Counted from the stretch's first letter, positions 1-8,345 are shown. The stretch: 14,068 bases of DNA from Bacteroidia bacterium (GCA_025996815.1 BNTT01000072.1:1-14068), one strand, 5' to 3'. Notes: generated by a model not told the origin, from the sequence alone. Translations and numbers: made by a program.

Positions 1-65
1 CAGGGCAAACGCATCTTAATTTATTATGCTTATCGGATATTTTGCCTATCGCCCGAATGGGCGGG

Positions 66-96
66 ATTTTCGTAACCGCAGGTCATCGGCCTGCGG
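66..96 (+). repeat. Inverted-repeat copy 1 of 31-base palindromic element
   Basis: This stretch consists of ATTTTCGTAA followed by the hairpin CCGCAGG-7 nt-CCTGCGG. It matches the reverse complement of 182-212 with only two mismatches over 31 bases (G versus A in the leader, G versus A in the hairpin loop side). The shared A/T leader shows that the repeated unit is longer than the hairpin itself, so the element has a defined polarity. Confidence 0.85.
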
Positions 97-181
97 ACGA
101 AACAGATACCCCTACCGCCTGAAAGGCGGGATTTTAATTCAGTCCTGCCTTTCAGGCAGGGGATTCTGTGGTTCACTTTTC

Positions 182-212
182 CCGCAGGTCGATGACCTGC
201 GGTTATGAAAAT
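182..212 (-). repeat. Inverted-repeat copy 2 of 31-base palindromic element
   Basis: Read on the minus strand this is ATTTTCATAA followed by a perfect 9-base stem (CCGCAGGTC/GACCTGCGG) with a 3-base loop. It is the inverted partner of 66-96. The pair could form a larger cruciform enclosing the two CTGAAAG-core palindromes at 115-129 and 144-160. Confidence 0.85.
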
Positions 213-251
213 TTAGGCTTTCAGCCTAACCTGATGGCGATGGCTCGGCAC

Positions 252-300
252 AAAAAAAACCACCGCCCCAAGCAGAACTCTCATCCTGCCTCGGGCGGTG
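252..300 (-). terminator. Intrinsic terminator of the operon
   Basis: On the minus strand an 8-base perfect stem CACCGCCC/GGGCGGTG (300-293 with 268-261) encloses a 24-base loop. It is followed, after a single G, by eight consecutive T residues (259-252). It begins 26 bases past the stop codon of the 963-residue protein gene, the expected place for Rho-independent termination of the leftward operon. The loop is longer than typical but the G+C stem and U-tract are clear. Confidence 0.85.
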
Positions 301-325
301 CAATTGTTTATGCGATAATTACGAT

Positions 326-3217
326 TTATCGCTGAATATGCAATATCTTCGTGGTGCGCACCTTGCCGGTGTCTAACACATCGCGTTTGATGTAGATGCC
401 GCTGGTGACCGGTTTGCTTACTCTGATGCCTTGCAAATTGTAGTACTGCGTGGAAACTACGGTGCCTTCGCTCACATCATCGGATGGAGTGTCGACTATT
501 GACGTGCCATCACCTTCGCCATCGTTGCCGCCGCCGTCGTCGTTAGTTTCAGGCTCTTCTACCGGAGGAGTCGGTGCAATAACGGGGATGAAATTCAACC
601 ATGCGCCACCATCACCTGCATCATAGCTGCAAACAGTGTTTCCTTGGTAGTCGTTCAAGTGATTACCACCATCATTATTGGTTTCCATTTTTATCTGCCA
701 ATTGCCCGGAAGACCAACAAACTTGAATGTGCCGCCGCCTGTGGTGCTTGCTATCACTTTGTCGCTTGCTGAAACGTAGCGGAATTTATTGCCATCACGT
801 GCAACAATTTCAAAATCAGCTGTGGTTCCCACAAACTTCCATTGCTGAACAAGAGCGTCTGCACCTTCTTTCTGTGCCACCTGTGTTAAAGGTTTATCTG
901 CACCGTCGTTGGTAACAACTTTCTTGTCTCCGGCACGTCTTGTGAACTGCATGTAATACCAAGTTTCGTCAGTGTCCGTACTGAAAGTAACAGGTGCTAT
1001 CAATGTGCTTACATTTTCTGCAGGAGTGAATACCAGGTTGTTAGAAGCACTTTTATTATCATAGTCCATATAAAGACCGACTTCGGTTGCAGAAATAGCG
1101 TTGAGATAGCCGCCAAAGCCACCATCAGAACATTTAGAGAATGTGGTGTCTTCGTAAGCCTTAAAGCCTAATGTCCAATTGGCATCAGGATGAGCATTGA
1201 AATATAATGGTCTACCTGTGCCTGCTGCTACGGTAATCACACGAAGTTCATCGCCTTCCGTAAAGTCGGGGTCAATATACGTTTCTTCGGCATTCCAGAT
1301 AAAGCTCAATTCGGTTCCGGCTTTGCTCACAACTTTCAAGTTGTCGGATGTGCCCACAAACTTCCAGAGTTGTTCGTCTGCGCCTGCGCCCGAAGGGATT
1401 GCTGCTTCGTGTTCCACTTTTGCATCAAGCCCTTTGTCTGCAATTACAGTGCCTTTTCCCTTGAATGTGATTACATACCAGTGTTCGTCAGTGTCCGTGC
1501 TGAACGATGGCAAGCCCATTGAGGACGAGCCTGTCAACGGGATGGTAACTTCCTCTGCCGTGCCGCTGGTCAAGTGGAGCGTTGCTTTGTATTCCTTGTT
1601 GGCTTCCGCCGGCTCAAATTTGATGACCAGCGAGTCGCCGCCTGCTTTCAGGGAGTTCTTTTCTAAACTGAATGCCTGTGTGCCTGCCCAAGTGATTTTT
1701 GCAGCAATTCCCGATTTCCCTGTTGCGATAGCAGCTACCTGAACAGTTATTGTGGAATCTTTGTCTTGCCATACTTTGCCAAAATCAACTGTTTCGACCG
1801 GAGTCACAATTTTAGGTGCAGAGGCATCAATGAATGTCAATCGGTTGCCGGCATCGTTTGTATTGTATCCGGCAAGTTTAAGACCTCCGGAATCATTCAG
1901 ATAAAGTTTGGTGGTGGCGGCAGAAGTTGTTGTGTTTTTCAACTGCCAATCCTCAGTGTCGTTGTAACGCACCCAACCAAACTTATCGCCAAAGCCAAGA
2001 GGCATTGCAACATATCTATTGATTTCAGGAGATGGGTTTTCACCTGTTACAGCAGCTGTAAAGGAATATCTCACTTCCAATCCGTTTTCATTGACAAGAT
2101 GATAGCCGTCCCAACCTTCTTCAACAATTTTCCACCTTTGATTATCGGCAGTTGGGTCGAGCAGGTGCTGCTCTATCGTATCGTTCTGCGCGATGGAAGT
2201 CAGCACCTTGTTGGTGTTTGCTCTCCGATAGAATTGGATGTAATACCAATGTTCATCAGCAGTACTAGCGCTGCTGGTTATAACAGGCAACGTGAAATCA
2301 GAATTTCCCGTCAAGTTAACCGTCACCGGCGGCACCGTTGCGTCGCCGTCGATGCTTATCGTCAGCACAGCCTCGTAGGCTTTGGGAGTAGTCGGGCGAT
2401 AGGTGATTACTACCGTATCGTTTTTTGTAGAGAGTGCTCCCGCTTTTGATGTTGCTGTAAATGCATCGGCATCGGGTCCGCTCAATTCCAACTTCAGCGT
2501 AGTCAAATTTTCACCATTAATCACCAATTCCTTTGTTGAAGTAACATTATTTGCTACATCGGCAAAGGGAACATCAAGCGGTGAATAAAGTACTTTTGCG
2601 TCGTCCAACGATTTTGCCTCAACAAAGGAGAGCGCACCACCGGTGGCGTCCGGACCATACTTGTCAAAGAAGTAGTCGTTGTTGCTCTTGTCAATACCGC
2701 CCACGCCCTTCAGGGAAAGACCAAGATAGGCTCCATTGGGGTTTGCAATGGTAAAAACATTGGTCTCAACGTCAGCCGCACTGGTGTAATACCGGTCATG
2801 ACCATCACCGTTACCACCGGCATAAGTCTTATCCGGCGACCAGTCTCTCGCAGCTTCTTGATACGCAATGGTGTTGCCCAAGCCACTGACTAAATAATAC
2901 TCGCCATCGCCCGCACTGACAAACTTCCAACGAGTTCCAAGTTCATTCGATGGAGACACACACTTGAGCAACCTTCCGTCGCCCTGGTCCAAGTAGTAGC
3001 CCTTGTTACCATCGGAATGCTCATTTTTGACACCCGTGTTACCATTGAGTCCCCACGTCCGCCACTCCGTGCGGATGTGGTACCACACATCATTGGCAGG
3101 GTCATCTGCAACAGATGGGCTGGTAGCAGGCATATCCTGCAGCCCCTGTGCATTCACACTCGGCACTGCAATGCATCCAAGCACCAGTGCCATCAATAAA
3201 GAGTTAATCTTTTTCAT
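326..3217 (-). CDS. Secreted modular protein: four QxW/beta-trefoil-like modules, two ASH Ig-like domains, C-terminal sorting-type tail
   Basis: This 963-residue protein starts with a Sec signal peptide (MKKINS, hydrophobic stretch, V-N-A before Q24). Four related modules follow at about 44-201, 318-465, 574-734 and 746-879. Each opens with a D-E-x-W-Y-type strand and has W-K-(F/I)-V soon after. That is preceded by Q-x-W in modules 2-4 (QRW 360-362, QLW 616-618, QQW 791-793) and by TRW in module 1. The modules end near an N-x-L-x-F strand. Q-x-W is the hallmark of ricin-type beta-trefoil lectins, so carbohydrate binding is plausible but not shown. Two Ig-like segments (about 207-306 and 467-565) fit the ASH/HYDIN type: F-G-x-V-W, then K-F-E-P and a closing L-T-G. 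An acidic, Gly-rich linker (880-915) leads to a C-terminal domain (922-963, YYNLQG, GIYI, KI) like the type A sorting domain of the type IX secretion system. It is the last gene of the operon. The Cys at 15 could suggest a lipoprotein, but the V-N-A site and sorting tail favour signal peptidase I. Confidence 0.85.
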   Translation of the reverse strand: MKKINSLLMALVLGCIAVPSVNAQGLQDMPATSPSVADDPANDVWYHIRTEWRTWGLNGNTGVKNEHSDGNKGYYLDQGDGRLLKCVSPSNELGTRWKFVSAGDGEYYLVSGLGNTIAYQEAARDWSPDKTYAGGNGDGHDRYYTSAADVETNVFTIANPNGAYLGLSLKGVGGIDKSNNDYFFDKYGPDATGGALSFVEAKSLDDAKVLYSPLDVPFADVANNVTSTKELVINGENLTTLKLELSGPDADAFTATSKAGALSTKNDTVVITYRPTTPKAYEAVLTISIDGDATVPPVTVNLTGNSDFTLPVITSSASTADEHWYYIQFYRRANTNKVLTSIAQNDTIEQHLLDPTADNQRWKIVEEGWDGYHLVNENGLEVRYSFTAAVTGENPSPEINRYVAMPLGFGDKFGWVRYNDTEDWQLKNTTTSAATTKLYLNDSGGLKLAGYNTNDAGNRLTFIDASAPKIVTPVETVDFGKVWQDKDSTITVQVAAIATGKSGIAAKITWAGTQAFSLEKNSLKAGGDSLVIKFEPAEANKEYKATLHLTSGTAEEVTIPLTGSSSMGLPSFSTDTDEHWYVITFKGKGTVIADKGLDAKVEHEAAIPSGAGADEQLWKFVGTSDNLKVVSKAGTELSFIWNAEETYIDPDFTEGDELRVITVAAGTGRPLYFNAHPDANWTLGFKAYEDTTFSKCSDGGFGGYLNAISATEVGLYMDYDNKSASNNLVFTPAENVSTLIAPVTFSTDTDETWYYMQFTRRAGDKKVVTNDGADKPLTQVAQKEGADALVQQWKFVGTTADFEIVARDGNKFRYVSASDKVIASTTGGGTFKFVGLPGNWQIKMETNNDGGNHLNDYQGNTVCSYDAGDGGAWLNFIPVIAPTPPVEEPETNDDGGGNDGEGDGTSIVDTPSDDVSEGTVVSTQYYNLQGIRVSKPVTSGIYIKRDVLDTGKVRTTKILHIQR
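957..985 (-). repeat. DNA-level direct repeat at the start of module 4
   Basis: These bases match 1476-1504 at 25 of 29 positions, including the 15-mer TTCGTCAGTGTCCGT. They encode the F-S-T-D-T-D-E-x-W-Y opening of module 4. A looser third copy (TACCAATGTTCATCAGCAG) starts at 2244, at the opening of module 2. Nucleotide-level similarity points to recent duplication or gene conversion between the modules. Confidence 0.75.
1476..1504 (-). repeat. DNA-level direct repeat at the start of module 3
   Basis: This is the partner of 957-985, encoding the equivalent F-S-T-D-T-D-E-H-W-Y segment of module 3. The surrounding module sequences diverge much more, so only the module boundary is strongly conserved at DNA level. 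Confidence 0.75.
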
Positions 3218-3280
3218 ACATATAAAAATTTAAATTGTTTATAATAAATTAATAAAAAACCATTCGCTCTCAGTTACCGG
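3218..3280. other. A/T-rich leader before the modular protein gene
   Basis: This is the longest gap inside the operon, 63 bases between the SusD-2 stop codon and the ATG of the modular protein. It is almost pure A/T for the 40 bases before the start, the usual translation-start environment in Bacteroidota, which seldom use Shine-Dalgarno pairing. I see no TTTG plus TAnnTTTG pair (the Bacteroidota promoter pattern) and no terminator hairpin, so read-through from upstream is the simplest model. Confidence 0.5.
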
Positions 3281-5113
3281 CTATTGCACCGGCAAAAACC
3301 AGTTCTCCCGCTGCTGCAACTTGCCCTCTAATGCCGGATTTTTGCGACCTACCCATTTTGCCAAAAAGGTGGGGTCGGCGCGGCGGTCGGCGAAGCGGAG
3401 CAAATCGGAAAAGCGGTTGCCTTCGAAGGCTGATTCGAGGGTGAGTTCTTTAAATATCATCGCATCCACGAAATCCGTTGTATCTTGGCGGGTTGCCAAT
3501 TGTGTGGGGAAGCCCGGATAGCGTTGTTCCCCCCAATTGAAATCCAGTGCCTCCTGTGAGATGGTGTAGAGCGGGTCTTGTGCAGCATAGCCTGCTCCCC
3601 GCTTGTGTATGCCATTGCCTACAACAGCCCACAGAGGCACTGCCGTAGGGTAGTCGAAGCGAGTGTCTCTGAAATCGGCAAAAGGCGGTGGTGCCGGTGT
3701 CGTTTCTGCGGGGTCCACTTTGTCGGGGTCTTTGAGCGAAACATCGTTTAAGCCATATTTCAGCACCGCAAACGCCAGCGAGGGGTAGCCCGCATGGTTG
3801 AGCGCTTCGGCATAGTGCAGCCATGTGATTTGTGCCCGAAACAGCGCAATCGGCGCATTAGTCGTATTGAAGCCATCTCCTCCGCTATATTTCCAAATAA
3901 CCGGCACAGCATCGGTATTGGAAATCTGCATCGTCCCATAAGAGCCTAACATCGTCATACCCATAGATGGACGATAAGTAGCACCGCGTATATCGCCACC
4001 CGGCACACGAGCCTCTGTTTTTGAACCGTCATCATTTTCTTTATAGAAGTAATAAGGCTCCTTTTCAAAAAGGTCCATCCCTGAGCGCGAAGGTGCTATT
4101 TTGTACTCAAACGGATAATTACCATCAGCAGGCCATGAGTAAGAAATCAGTTTCAGCCCGTCATAGTCCATTGAGAACACCATCTGCGTAAGCATTTCTT
4201 CTGCGGGCCATGTATCATACATCCCCATATAGCTGCTACTGCCGCCGCCACGGATAACCATCGAAATGGATTCGCGGATATCGTCGCCCCACACCATAAA
4301 GCCATTGCCACCGGCTATAGCCGGATCAACTCCGAGAACGTTGTTTGAGCGTGTTGTGAGATAGGTATAGTAGCGCATCGCGGCGTTTTTGTACTCCTCC
4401 TGACTTTCTGCCGCCCAAAGGCTCAAGTCGGCGAGCAGCAGCGGAGCCGGAATAAACAGCACAGAACTTTGTTTACTGCCAATGGTGCCATAATCAGGCG
4501 TAGGGACACTTGCGTAAGGCTGCAAATCGTCAATCAAGCGTTTTGCAAATTTTTGTATCTCCCCTTTTTTTGTCATATCATACTTTGGATATTCTTTGCC
4601 GGCATCCGCCACAGTCAGGATTGGCTCCGTGATGTAGGTTACTTCCTTGAAGTTGAGAGCCAGTTGCAGATAGGTCCACGTGCGAAACGTGAGCATGGCG
4701 GCATATTCTTGCAAGAGCACCCTGTTGCCCTGCACAACAATGTTCGTGTCGGCACGGGCGAGGTAGTAATTGCAATTGTTAATCACCTCATAGTAGGGTC
4801 TGGTGGTTGCCAGGGCATTGCCGTCGCCCGCCTTCACGTCGAAGTTGGCGATGTTTAGCAAATCCGTTTCCGCATTGGCAGTGCATTCCACCAAATCGCC
4901 CCGCAGTTCGCCCAAAAGCACATAGCGTTCGCCCAGCGCCCGCATCTGGTGGAGCACACCCAGCACCGAATACATGGCATCATTAGGCGACCCCAACGTA
5001 TTGTCTTCCGTCATCAAATAGCGGTCGGAACCCGTGTCCAACATATCGGTGCAAGCGGAGATTCCCACGCCCAGCACAATCGCTAATCCTGTTATTTTTA
5101 TTGTCTTTTTCAT
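3281..5113 (-). CDS. SusD/RagB-family outer-membrane lipoprotein (SusD-2)
   Basis: This 610-residue protein is the ligand-binding lid partner of the SusC-2 transporter, expected to be anchored on the outer face of the outer membrane. A lipoprotein signal ends at G-I-S-A-C with lipidated Cys21, followed by T-D. The helical SusD core includes the TFRTWTYLQLALNF segment (142-155) and the terminal F-E-G-N-R-F-S-D-L-L-R-F motif (563-574), a SusD C-terminal hallmark. The protein ends in W-F-L-P-V-Q, where SusD proteins usually end with a similar aromatic-L-P strand. Its N-terminal region has a G-E-L-R-G-D-L-V motif (68-75) rather than the usual E-x-x-S-D-N, and at 610 residues it is somewhat longer than common SusD proteins, suggesting a distinct subfamily matching SusC-2. 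It lies 10 bases after the SusC-2 stop codon. The ligand is not predictable. Confidence 0.95.
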   Translation of the reverse strand: MKKTIKITGLAIVLGVGISACTDMLDTGSDRYLMTEDNTLGSPNDAMYSVLGVLHQMRALGERYVLLGELRGDLVECTANAETDLLNIANFDVKAGDGNALATTRPYYEVINNCNYYLARADTNIVVQGNRVLLQEYAAMLTFRTWTYLQLALNFKEVTYITEPILTVADAGKEYPKYDMTKKGEIQKFAKRLIDDLQPYASVPTPDYGTIGSKQSSVLFIPAPLLLADLSLWAAESQEEYKNAAMRYYTYLTTRSNNVLGVDPAIAGGNGFMVWGDDIRESISMVIRGGGSSSYMGMYDTWPAEEMLTQMVFSMDYDGLKLISYSWPADGNYPFEYKIAPSRSGMDLFEKEPYYFYKENDDGSKTEARVPGGDIRGATYRPSMGMTMLGSYGTMQISNTDAVPVIWKYSGGDGFNTTNAPIALFRAQITWLHYAEALNHAGYPSLAFAVLKYGLNDVSLKDPDKVDPAETTPAPPPFADFRDTRFDYPTAVPLWAVVGNGIHKRGAGYAAQDPLYTISQEALDFNWGEQRYPGFPTQLATRQDTTDFVDAMIFKELTLESAFEGNRFSDLLRFADRRADPTFLAKWVGRKNPALEGKLQQRENWFLPVQ

Positions 5114-5123
5114 ATCGTATATG

Positions 5124-8100
5124 TTACAAATTCACTCTCACTCCCAAATAATAACTTCTGCTTTGTGGGCGTAGTCCTGCGTCTATGCCTTGTCCCAGCA
5201 CTGTGTTGTTCATCGAAAATTCGGGGTCGCTGCCCAGATAGCTTGTCCAGGTGTACAGGTTGTTTACCGTTGCCCACACCGTGATGCCTTGCAGGTAGGG
5301 GAGGTCAAACGGGATGGCATACGACACGGTCAGTGCTTTCAGGCGCAGATAGGAGCCGTCTTCGAGCCAGCGGTCGGAGAAGGCGTTGTTGCCCATCGGG
5401 TCGCCATACACGGCACGGGGCATATCGGTGACGTCGTCTTCCGTTTTCCAGCGGTTGGTCATCGCCACGGTCTGATTGTAGAAATTGGCACCCGATTCCA
5501 ATTGCGACCGCAAGTAGTTATACACATCGTTGCCCTCGGAATAGGTAAACAGCAGGTCGAGTCCCCAGCGGCGGTGTTTGAGCCGGCTGGTGATGGTGCC
5601 GTAGAAATCCGGATTGGGGTCGCCGATGATTTGGCGGTCGGCGGCGTTGATAACATCGTAGCCGTCTCTGTTTGGCGTTTTATCAACGTCCACGAAGCGC
5701 ACATCGCCTGCCTGATACTTTGTGTAGGTGCCGTTGGTGTTTTCTTTATACAGATTGGCGGTTTCTGCATCTCCGGTGGTGGCATACACGCCGTTGGTTT
5801 TGTAGCCATAGAACACGCCTGCCGGTTGCCCCACTGCCGTTCTCACCGTGCCGCCCAACAGTTCGGTGTCGAACGTGCCGTCGGGCAAGGCGGTGATTTC
5901 GTTTTTGTAGTGCCCCACGCTTGCGCCCAATTCCCATGTCAGGAGGGGCGTGTTGAGCACTTTGGCATCGACGGCAAACTCAAAGCCGCTGTTTTTCAGC
6001 GAGCCGCCGTTGCTCCAATAGGTATCTAAGCCGGTGATTGCTTCCAGCGTTTTGAGTGTCAGCAGATTGTCGGTTTGGCTGCTAAACACGTCCAGCGACA
6101 GGCTGAGTTGTTCGTTCAGGATATGCGCTTCGATGCCTGCGCTTGCTTTTTTGGAGGTCTCCCACTGGATGCCTTCGTTTTCGATATTGGCAAGTCCGAT
6201 GCCCACTGCCTTGTCCACAAACGTGATGGGCGCGAAATAGGAACGTCCGGCGAAGGCATTTATATCGTCGTTGCCGGTGATGCTGTAGCCTGCCCGCAGT
6301 TTCAAGAAATTGATGGCGGGCACGTTGCGCATAAACTCTTCGGACGACACAATCCAGCCGGCTTCCACGGCGGGAAAAAGCCCCCAGCGATGTCCTGCCA
6401 AGCCAAATCCCGCCTCCGTTTTTTTGCCGAAGCGCGAAGAGGCATCCGCCGAAGCCGTCACAGCGAGGAAATATTTGTGTTGATAGTCGTAAGCCGCATT
6501 GGCATACCACGACATGGATTTCCATTCATCGTTTTCGCCCGTAACGTAGCGATAGCCCAAGCCTTCAACAAGTGTTTTGGTGTTGTCGTTACCCGTGTTG
6601 TAGCCGCGCGGCAAATCCGATTCGTAGCTGTCGTTCATGTAGCGGAAGCCACCCAGAAGTGCCAGACTGTTGTCGGCATTCAGGCGGAGATTCCAATTCA
6701 GTTTGGTGTCGCTGAAAATTGCGCCCTGCCGCTGGGCATAGTCGCGCACCTCGTTGTCGGCGCGACCAAACAGGTTGAGCCTTTGCGGAGCCAGCCCGTC
6801 TTTCGGCACAAAGAATGATTCCTTTTCGCGGTGCAGCGAATAGCCGAAAATGGTGCTCAACGTAACGTCTTTCGTGAAATTGATGTATGGGTTCAGGGTC
6901 ATGTTAAACACCGTGCGGTTGGTGTTGCCCAACGCATTGGCAACCAGCGCCATGGGGTTAGACAGTGCGTTCACGGGCACCCAGCGGTCTCTGTCGCGGT
7001 AGGCGCCCAGGTCGTCGAAATCCATATAGTTTTTGGTCGGCTCTCCGGTCACACTGTGGAAGCCATGCGCCGTCAGCAGCGGCGATTTCACCAGTGCCAA
7101 AAAGCCGGGCGAAGTGACGGCATCCACACCCTCATCGCGCAACGTGCTCACTGTCCGCGAGATAGAGATATTGACCCGCGAGAAGATTTTTTCGTGCAGT
7201 TTAATATCCGAATTAAACCGTGCGTTCAACCGGCTCATGCCCGTATTTTGAATCGTTCCTTCGTTGGTGGTGGAGCCCATCGACAGGTTGTAGAGGGCGA
7301 TTTCGTCGCCACCGTTCACATCCACCAGAATGCTCTGCGACATCCCCGATTGGTAAACCTCATCGCCCCAATTGGTGTTGTTGTGATAATTTTTATAGGC
7401 AGATGTGGTGTTATCGTCGTTTAAGAAAGGGAACGTTCTGACGATGTCGTTCTCCATCGGTCTGCCGCCGCCATTATCTTTGATATAGCCATCCACCTGA
7501 TTGCTGGCAAACGTTCTGTATTGCCCTGCGTCCATCATCTTGGGCAATGCCGGCGTTTCGGTGATGCCCAGCAGCAGATTTGCCGTGATGCGGGTCACCT
7601 GGTCTCTGCCGCGCACGGTTTTGATGAGCACCACGCCATTAGCCGCCTTGCTGCCGTAGAGCGAAGCACCATCTTTCAGCACGGTGATGCTCTCGATGTT
7701 GCGCACGTCGATGTTGGTGAGCGGATTAGAGAAATTGCCCTTATGGATGGAGGCATTGTTTAACTGATTGTCCCAAACCACGCCGTCGACCACAAAGAGC
7801 GGTTGAGCGTTGGCGTTCAGCGAGTTGATGCCGCGAATGAACAGCGAGGCGCCGATGCCCGGCGTGCCGGAGCGCGTGAGCACACGCACGTCGCCTCCGA
7901 GGCGGCTTTGCATTTCGCTTTCCACCGACATAGCCGTGGAATTGGCAAATCCGGAGGCTTCCGCTGCCGAATTAGTGACCAGCGCGTTGCGGGTGCTGCC
8001 TTTCAGTGTGTTGACGGCGCCATAGCCCGAAGCGAAGTTGGCGGGATAGAGTTCGACCACTGTTTCCGACTTGCCCTGCACGGGCACTTCCCGTTCGGCG

Positions 8101-8345
8101 TAGTCGACCATGCTCACAATCAAGACTGCGGCTGTTGAGGAGGGCACTTGCAGTTTAAAAACGCCTGCCTCGTCGGTGATGCTCGACAAATTGGTTTCTG
8201 CCACGCGCACCCGCGCACCCATCAAAGGACGTTTGGTGTGGGCATCAACCACGCTTCCTGTCATATCCTGTGCAAACACACCACCGGTGGCACAAAGCAT
8301 TGCTGCCATGCACACCATCCGAACTATGAATATATATCTTTTCAT
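5124..8345 (-). CDS. SusC/RagA-family TonB-dependent outer-membrane transporter (SusC-2)
   Basis: This is a complete 1073-residue beta-barrel transporter that imports ligand with TonB-ExbBD energy, paired with SusD-2. The signal peptide ends at V-F-A before Q26. A carboxypeptidase-regulatory-like beta-sandwich follows (about 28-100, G-S-V-V-D-A...P-L-x-G-A-x-V), then the plug (about 125-247) and the barrel, ending in an aromatic/hydrophobic strand (Y-Y-L-G-V-R-V-N-L). Plug signatures are F-I-R-G-I-N-S-L (169-176), V-V-D-G-V-V-W-D (185-192) and I-T-V-L-K-D-G-A-S-L-Y-G-S (220-232), followed by A-A-N-G-V-V-L-I. The common SusC form is L-K-D-A-(S/A)-A-x-x-I-Y-G, so this plug has a shorter variant, and L-T-R-S-G-T-P-G-I-G-A (156-166) is also distinctive. 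These features suggest a separate SusC clade. I see no N-terminal secretin/TonB short (STN) domain, so direct coupling to an anti-sigma factor is unlikely. Confidence 0.97.
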   Translation of the reverse strand: MKRYIFIVRMVCMAAMLCATGGVFAQDMTGSVVDAHTKRPLMGARVRVAETNLSSITDEAGVFKLQVPSSTAAVLIVSMVDYAEREVPVQGKSETVVELYPANFASGYGAVNTLKGSTRNALVTNSAAEASGFANSTAMSVESEMQSRLGGDVRVLTRSGTPGIGASLFIRGINSLNANAQPLFVVDGVVWDNQLNNASIHKGNFSNPLTNIDVRNIESITVLKDGASLYGSKAANGVVLIKTVRGRDQVTRITANLLLGITETPALPKMMDAGQYRTFASNQVDGYIKDNGGGRPMENDIVRTFPFLNDDNTTSAYKNYHNNTNWGDEVYQSGMSQSILVDVNGGDEIALYNLSMGSTTNEGTIQNTGMSRLNARFNSDIKLHEKIFSRVNISISRTVSTLRDEGVDAVTSPGFLALVKSPLLTAHGFHSVTGEPTKNYMDFDDLGAYRDRDRWVPVNALSNPMALVANALGNTNRTVFNMTLNPYINFTKDVTLSTIFGYSLHREKESFFVPKDGLAPQRLNLFGRADNEVRDYAQRQGAIFSDTKLNWNLRLNADNSLALLGGFRYMNDSYESDLPRGYNTGNDNTKTLVEGLGYRYVTGENDEWKSMSWYANAAYDYQHKYFLAVTASADASSRFGKKTEAGFGLAGHRWGLFPAVEAGWIVSSEEFMRNVPAINFLKLRAGYSITGNDDINAFAGRSYFAPITFVDKAVGIGLANIENEGIQWETSKKASAGIEAHILNEQLSLSLDVFSSQTDNLLTLKTLEAITGLDTYWSNGGSLKNSGFEFAVDAKVLNTPLLTWELGASVGHYKNEITALPDGTFDTELLGGTVRTAVGQPAGVFYGYKTNGVYATTGDAETANLYKENTNGTYTKYQAGDVRFVDVDKTPNRDGYDVINAADRQIIGDPNPDFYGTITSRLKHRRWGLDLLFTYSEGNDVYNYLRSQLESGANFYNQTVAMTNRWKTEDDVTDMPRAVYGDPMGNNAFSDRWLEDGSYLRLKALTVSYAIPFDLPYLQGITVWATVNNLYTWTSYLGSDPEFSMNNTVLGQGIDAGLRPQSRSYYLGVRVNL

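Larger units (their letters stand above)
50..229. repeat. Cluster of six short palindromes
   Basis: Six hairpin-forming palindromes lie within about 180 bases of non-coding DNA: CGCCC/GGGCG (50-63), CCGCAGG/CCTGCGG (76-96), CCGCCT/AGGCGG (115-129), CCTGCCT/AGGCAGG (144-160), CCGCAGGTC/GACCTGCGG (182-202) and TTAGGCT/AGCCTAA (213-229). The third, fourth and sixth share the apical core CTGAAAG (or its complement CTTTCAG) on different stems. The second and fifth are the same element in opposite orientation. Several are preceded or followed by an A/T stretch such as GGATTTT or ATTTTC. This looks like a family of dispersed intergenic palindromic elements, comparable in style to REP-type sequences. 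Their function (mRNA 3' protection, transcription termination, protein or IS target site) cannot be decided from the sequence. The palindromes themselves are directly visible; the family interpretation is inference. Confidence 0.85.

Noticed and set aside
26..208. Forward open frame of 60 codons
   Set aside because: It runs entirely through the palindrome cluster, its translation is composed of repeat-derived Arg/Gly-rich strings, and there is no signal or domain. Treated as chance.
50..229. CRISPR array
   Set aside because: The repeats are palindromes of differing sequence and orientation with irregular spacing, not direct repeats with uniform spacers.
326..3217. Lipoprotein signal (V-L-G-C15) on the modular protein
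   Set aside because: It is possible, but a normal V-N-A cleavage site follows at 23/24 and the C-terminal sorting-type domain fits a signal peptidase I cargo better.
3218..3280. Internal promoter before the modular protein gene
   Set aside because: The 63-base gap is A/T-rich, but no TTTG/TAnnTTTG pair at suitable spacing is visible.
5190..6818. Long forward open frames (5190-6029 and 6075-6818) antisense to SusC-2
   Set aside because: They mirror the codon usage of the SusC-2 frame, are low-complexity His/Val/Gly-rich, and the minus-strand frame has full SusC motifs. They are shadows.
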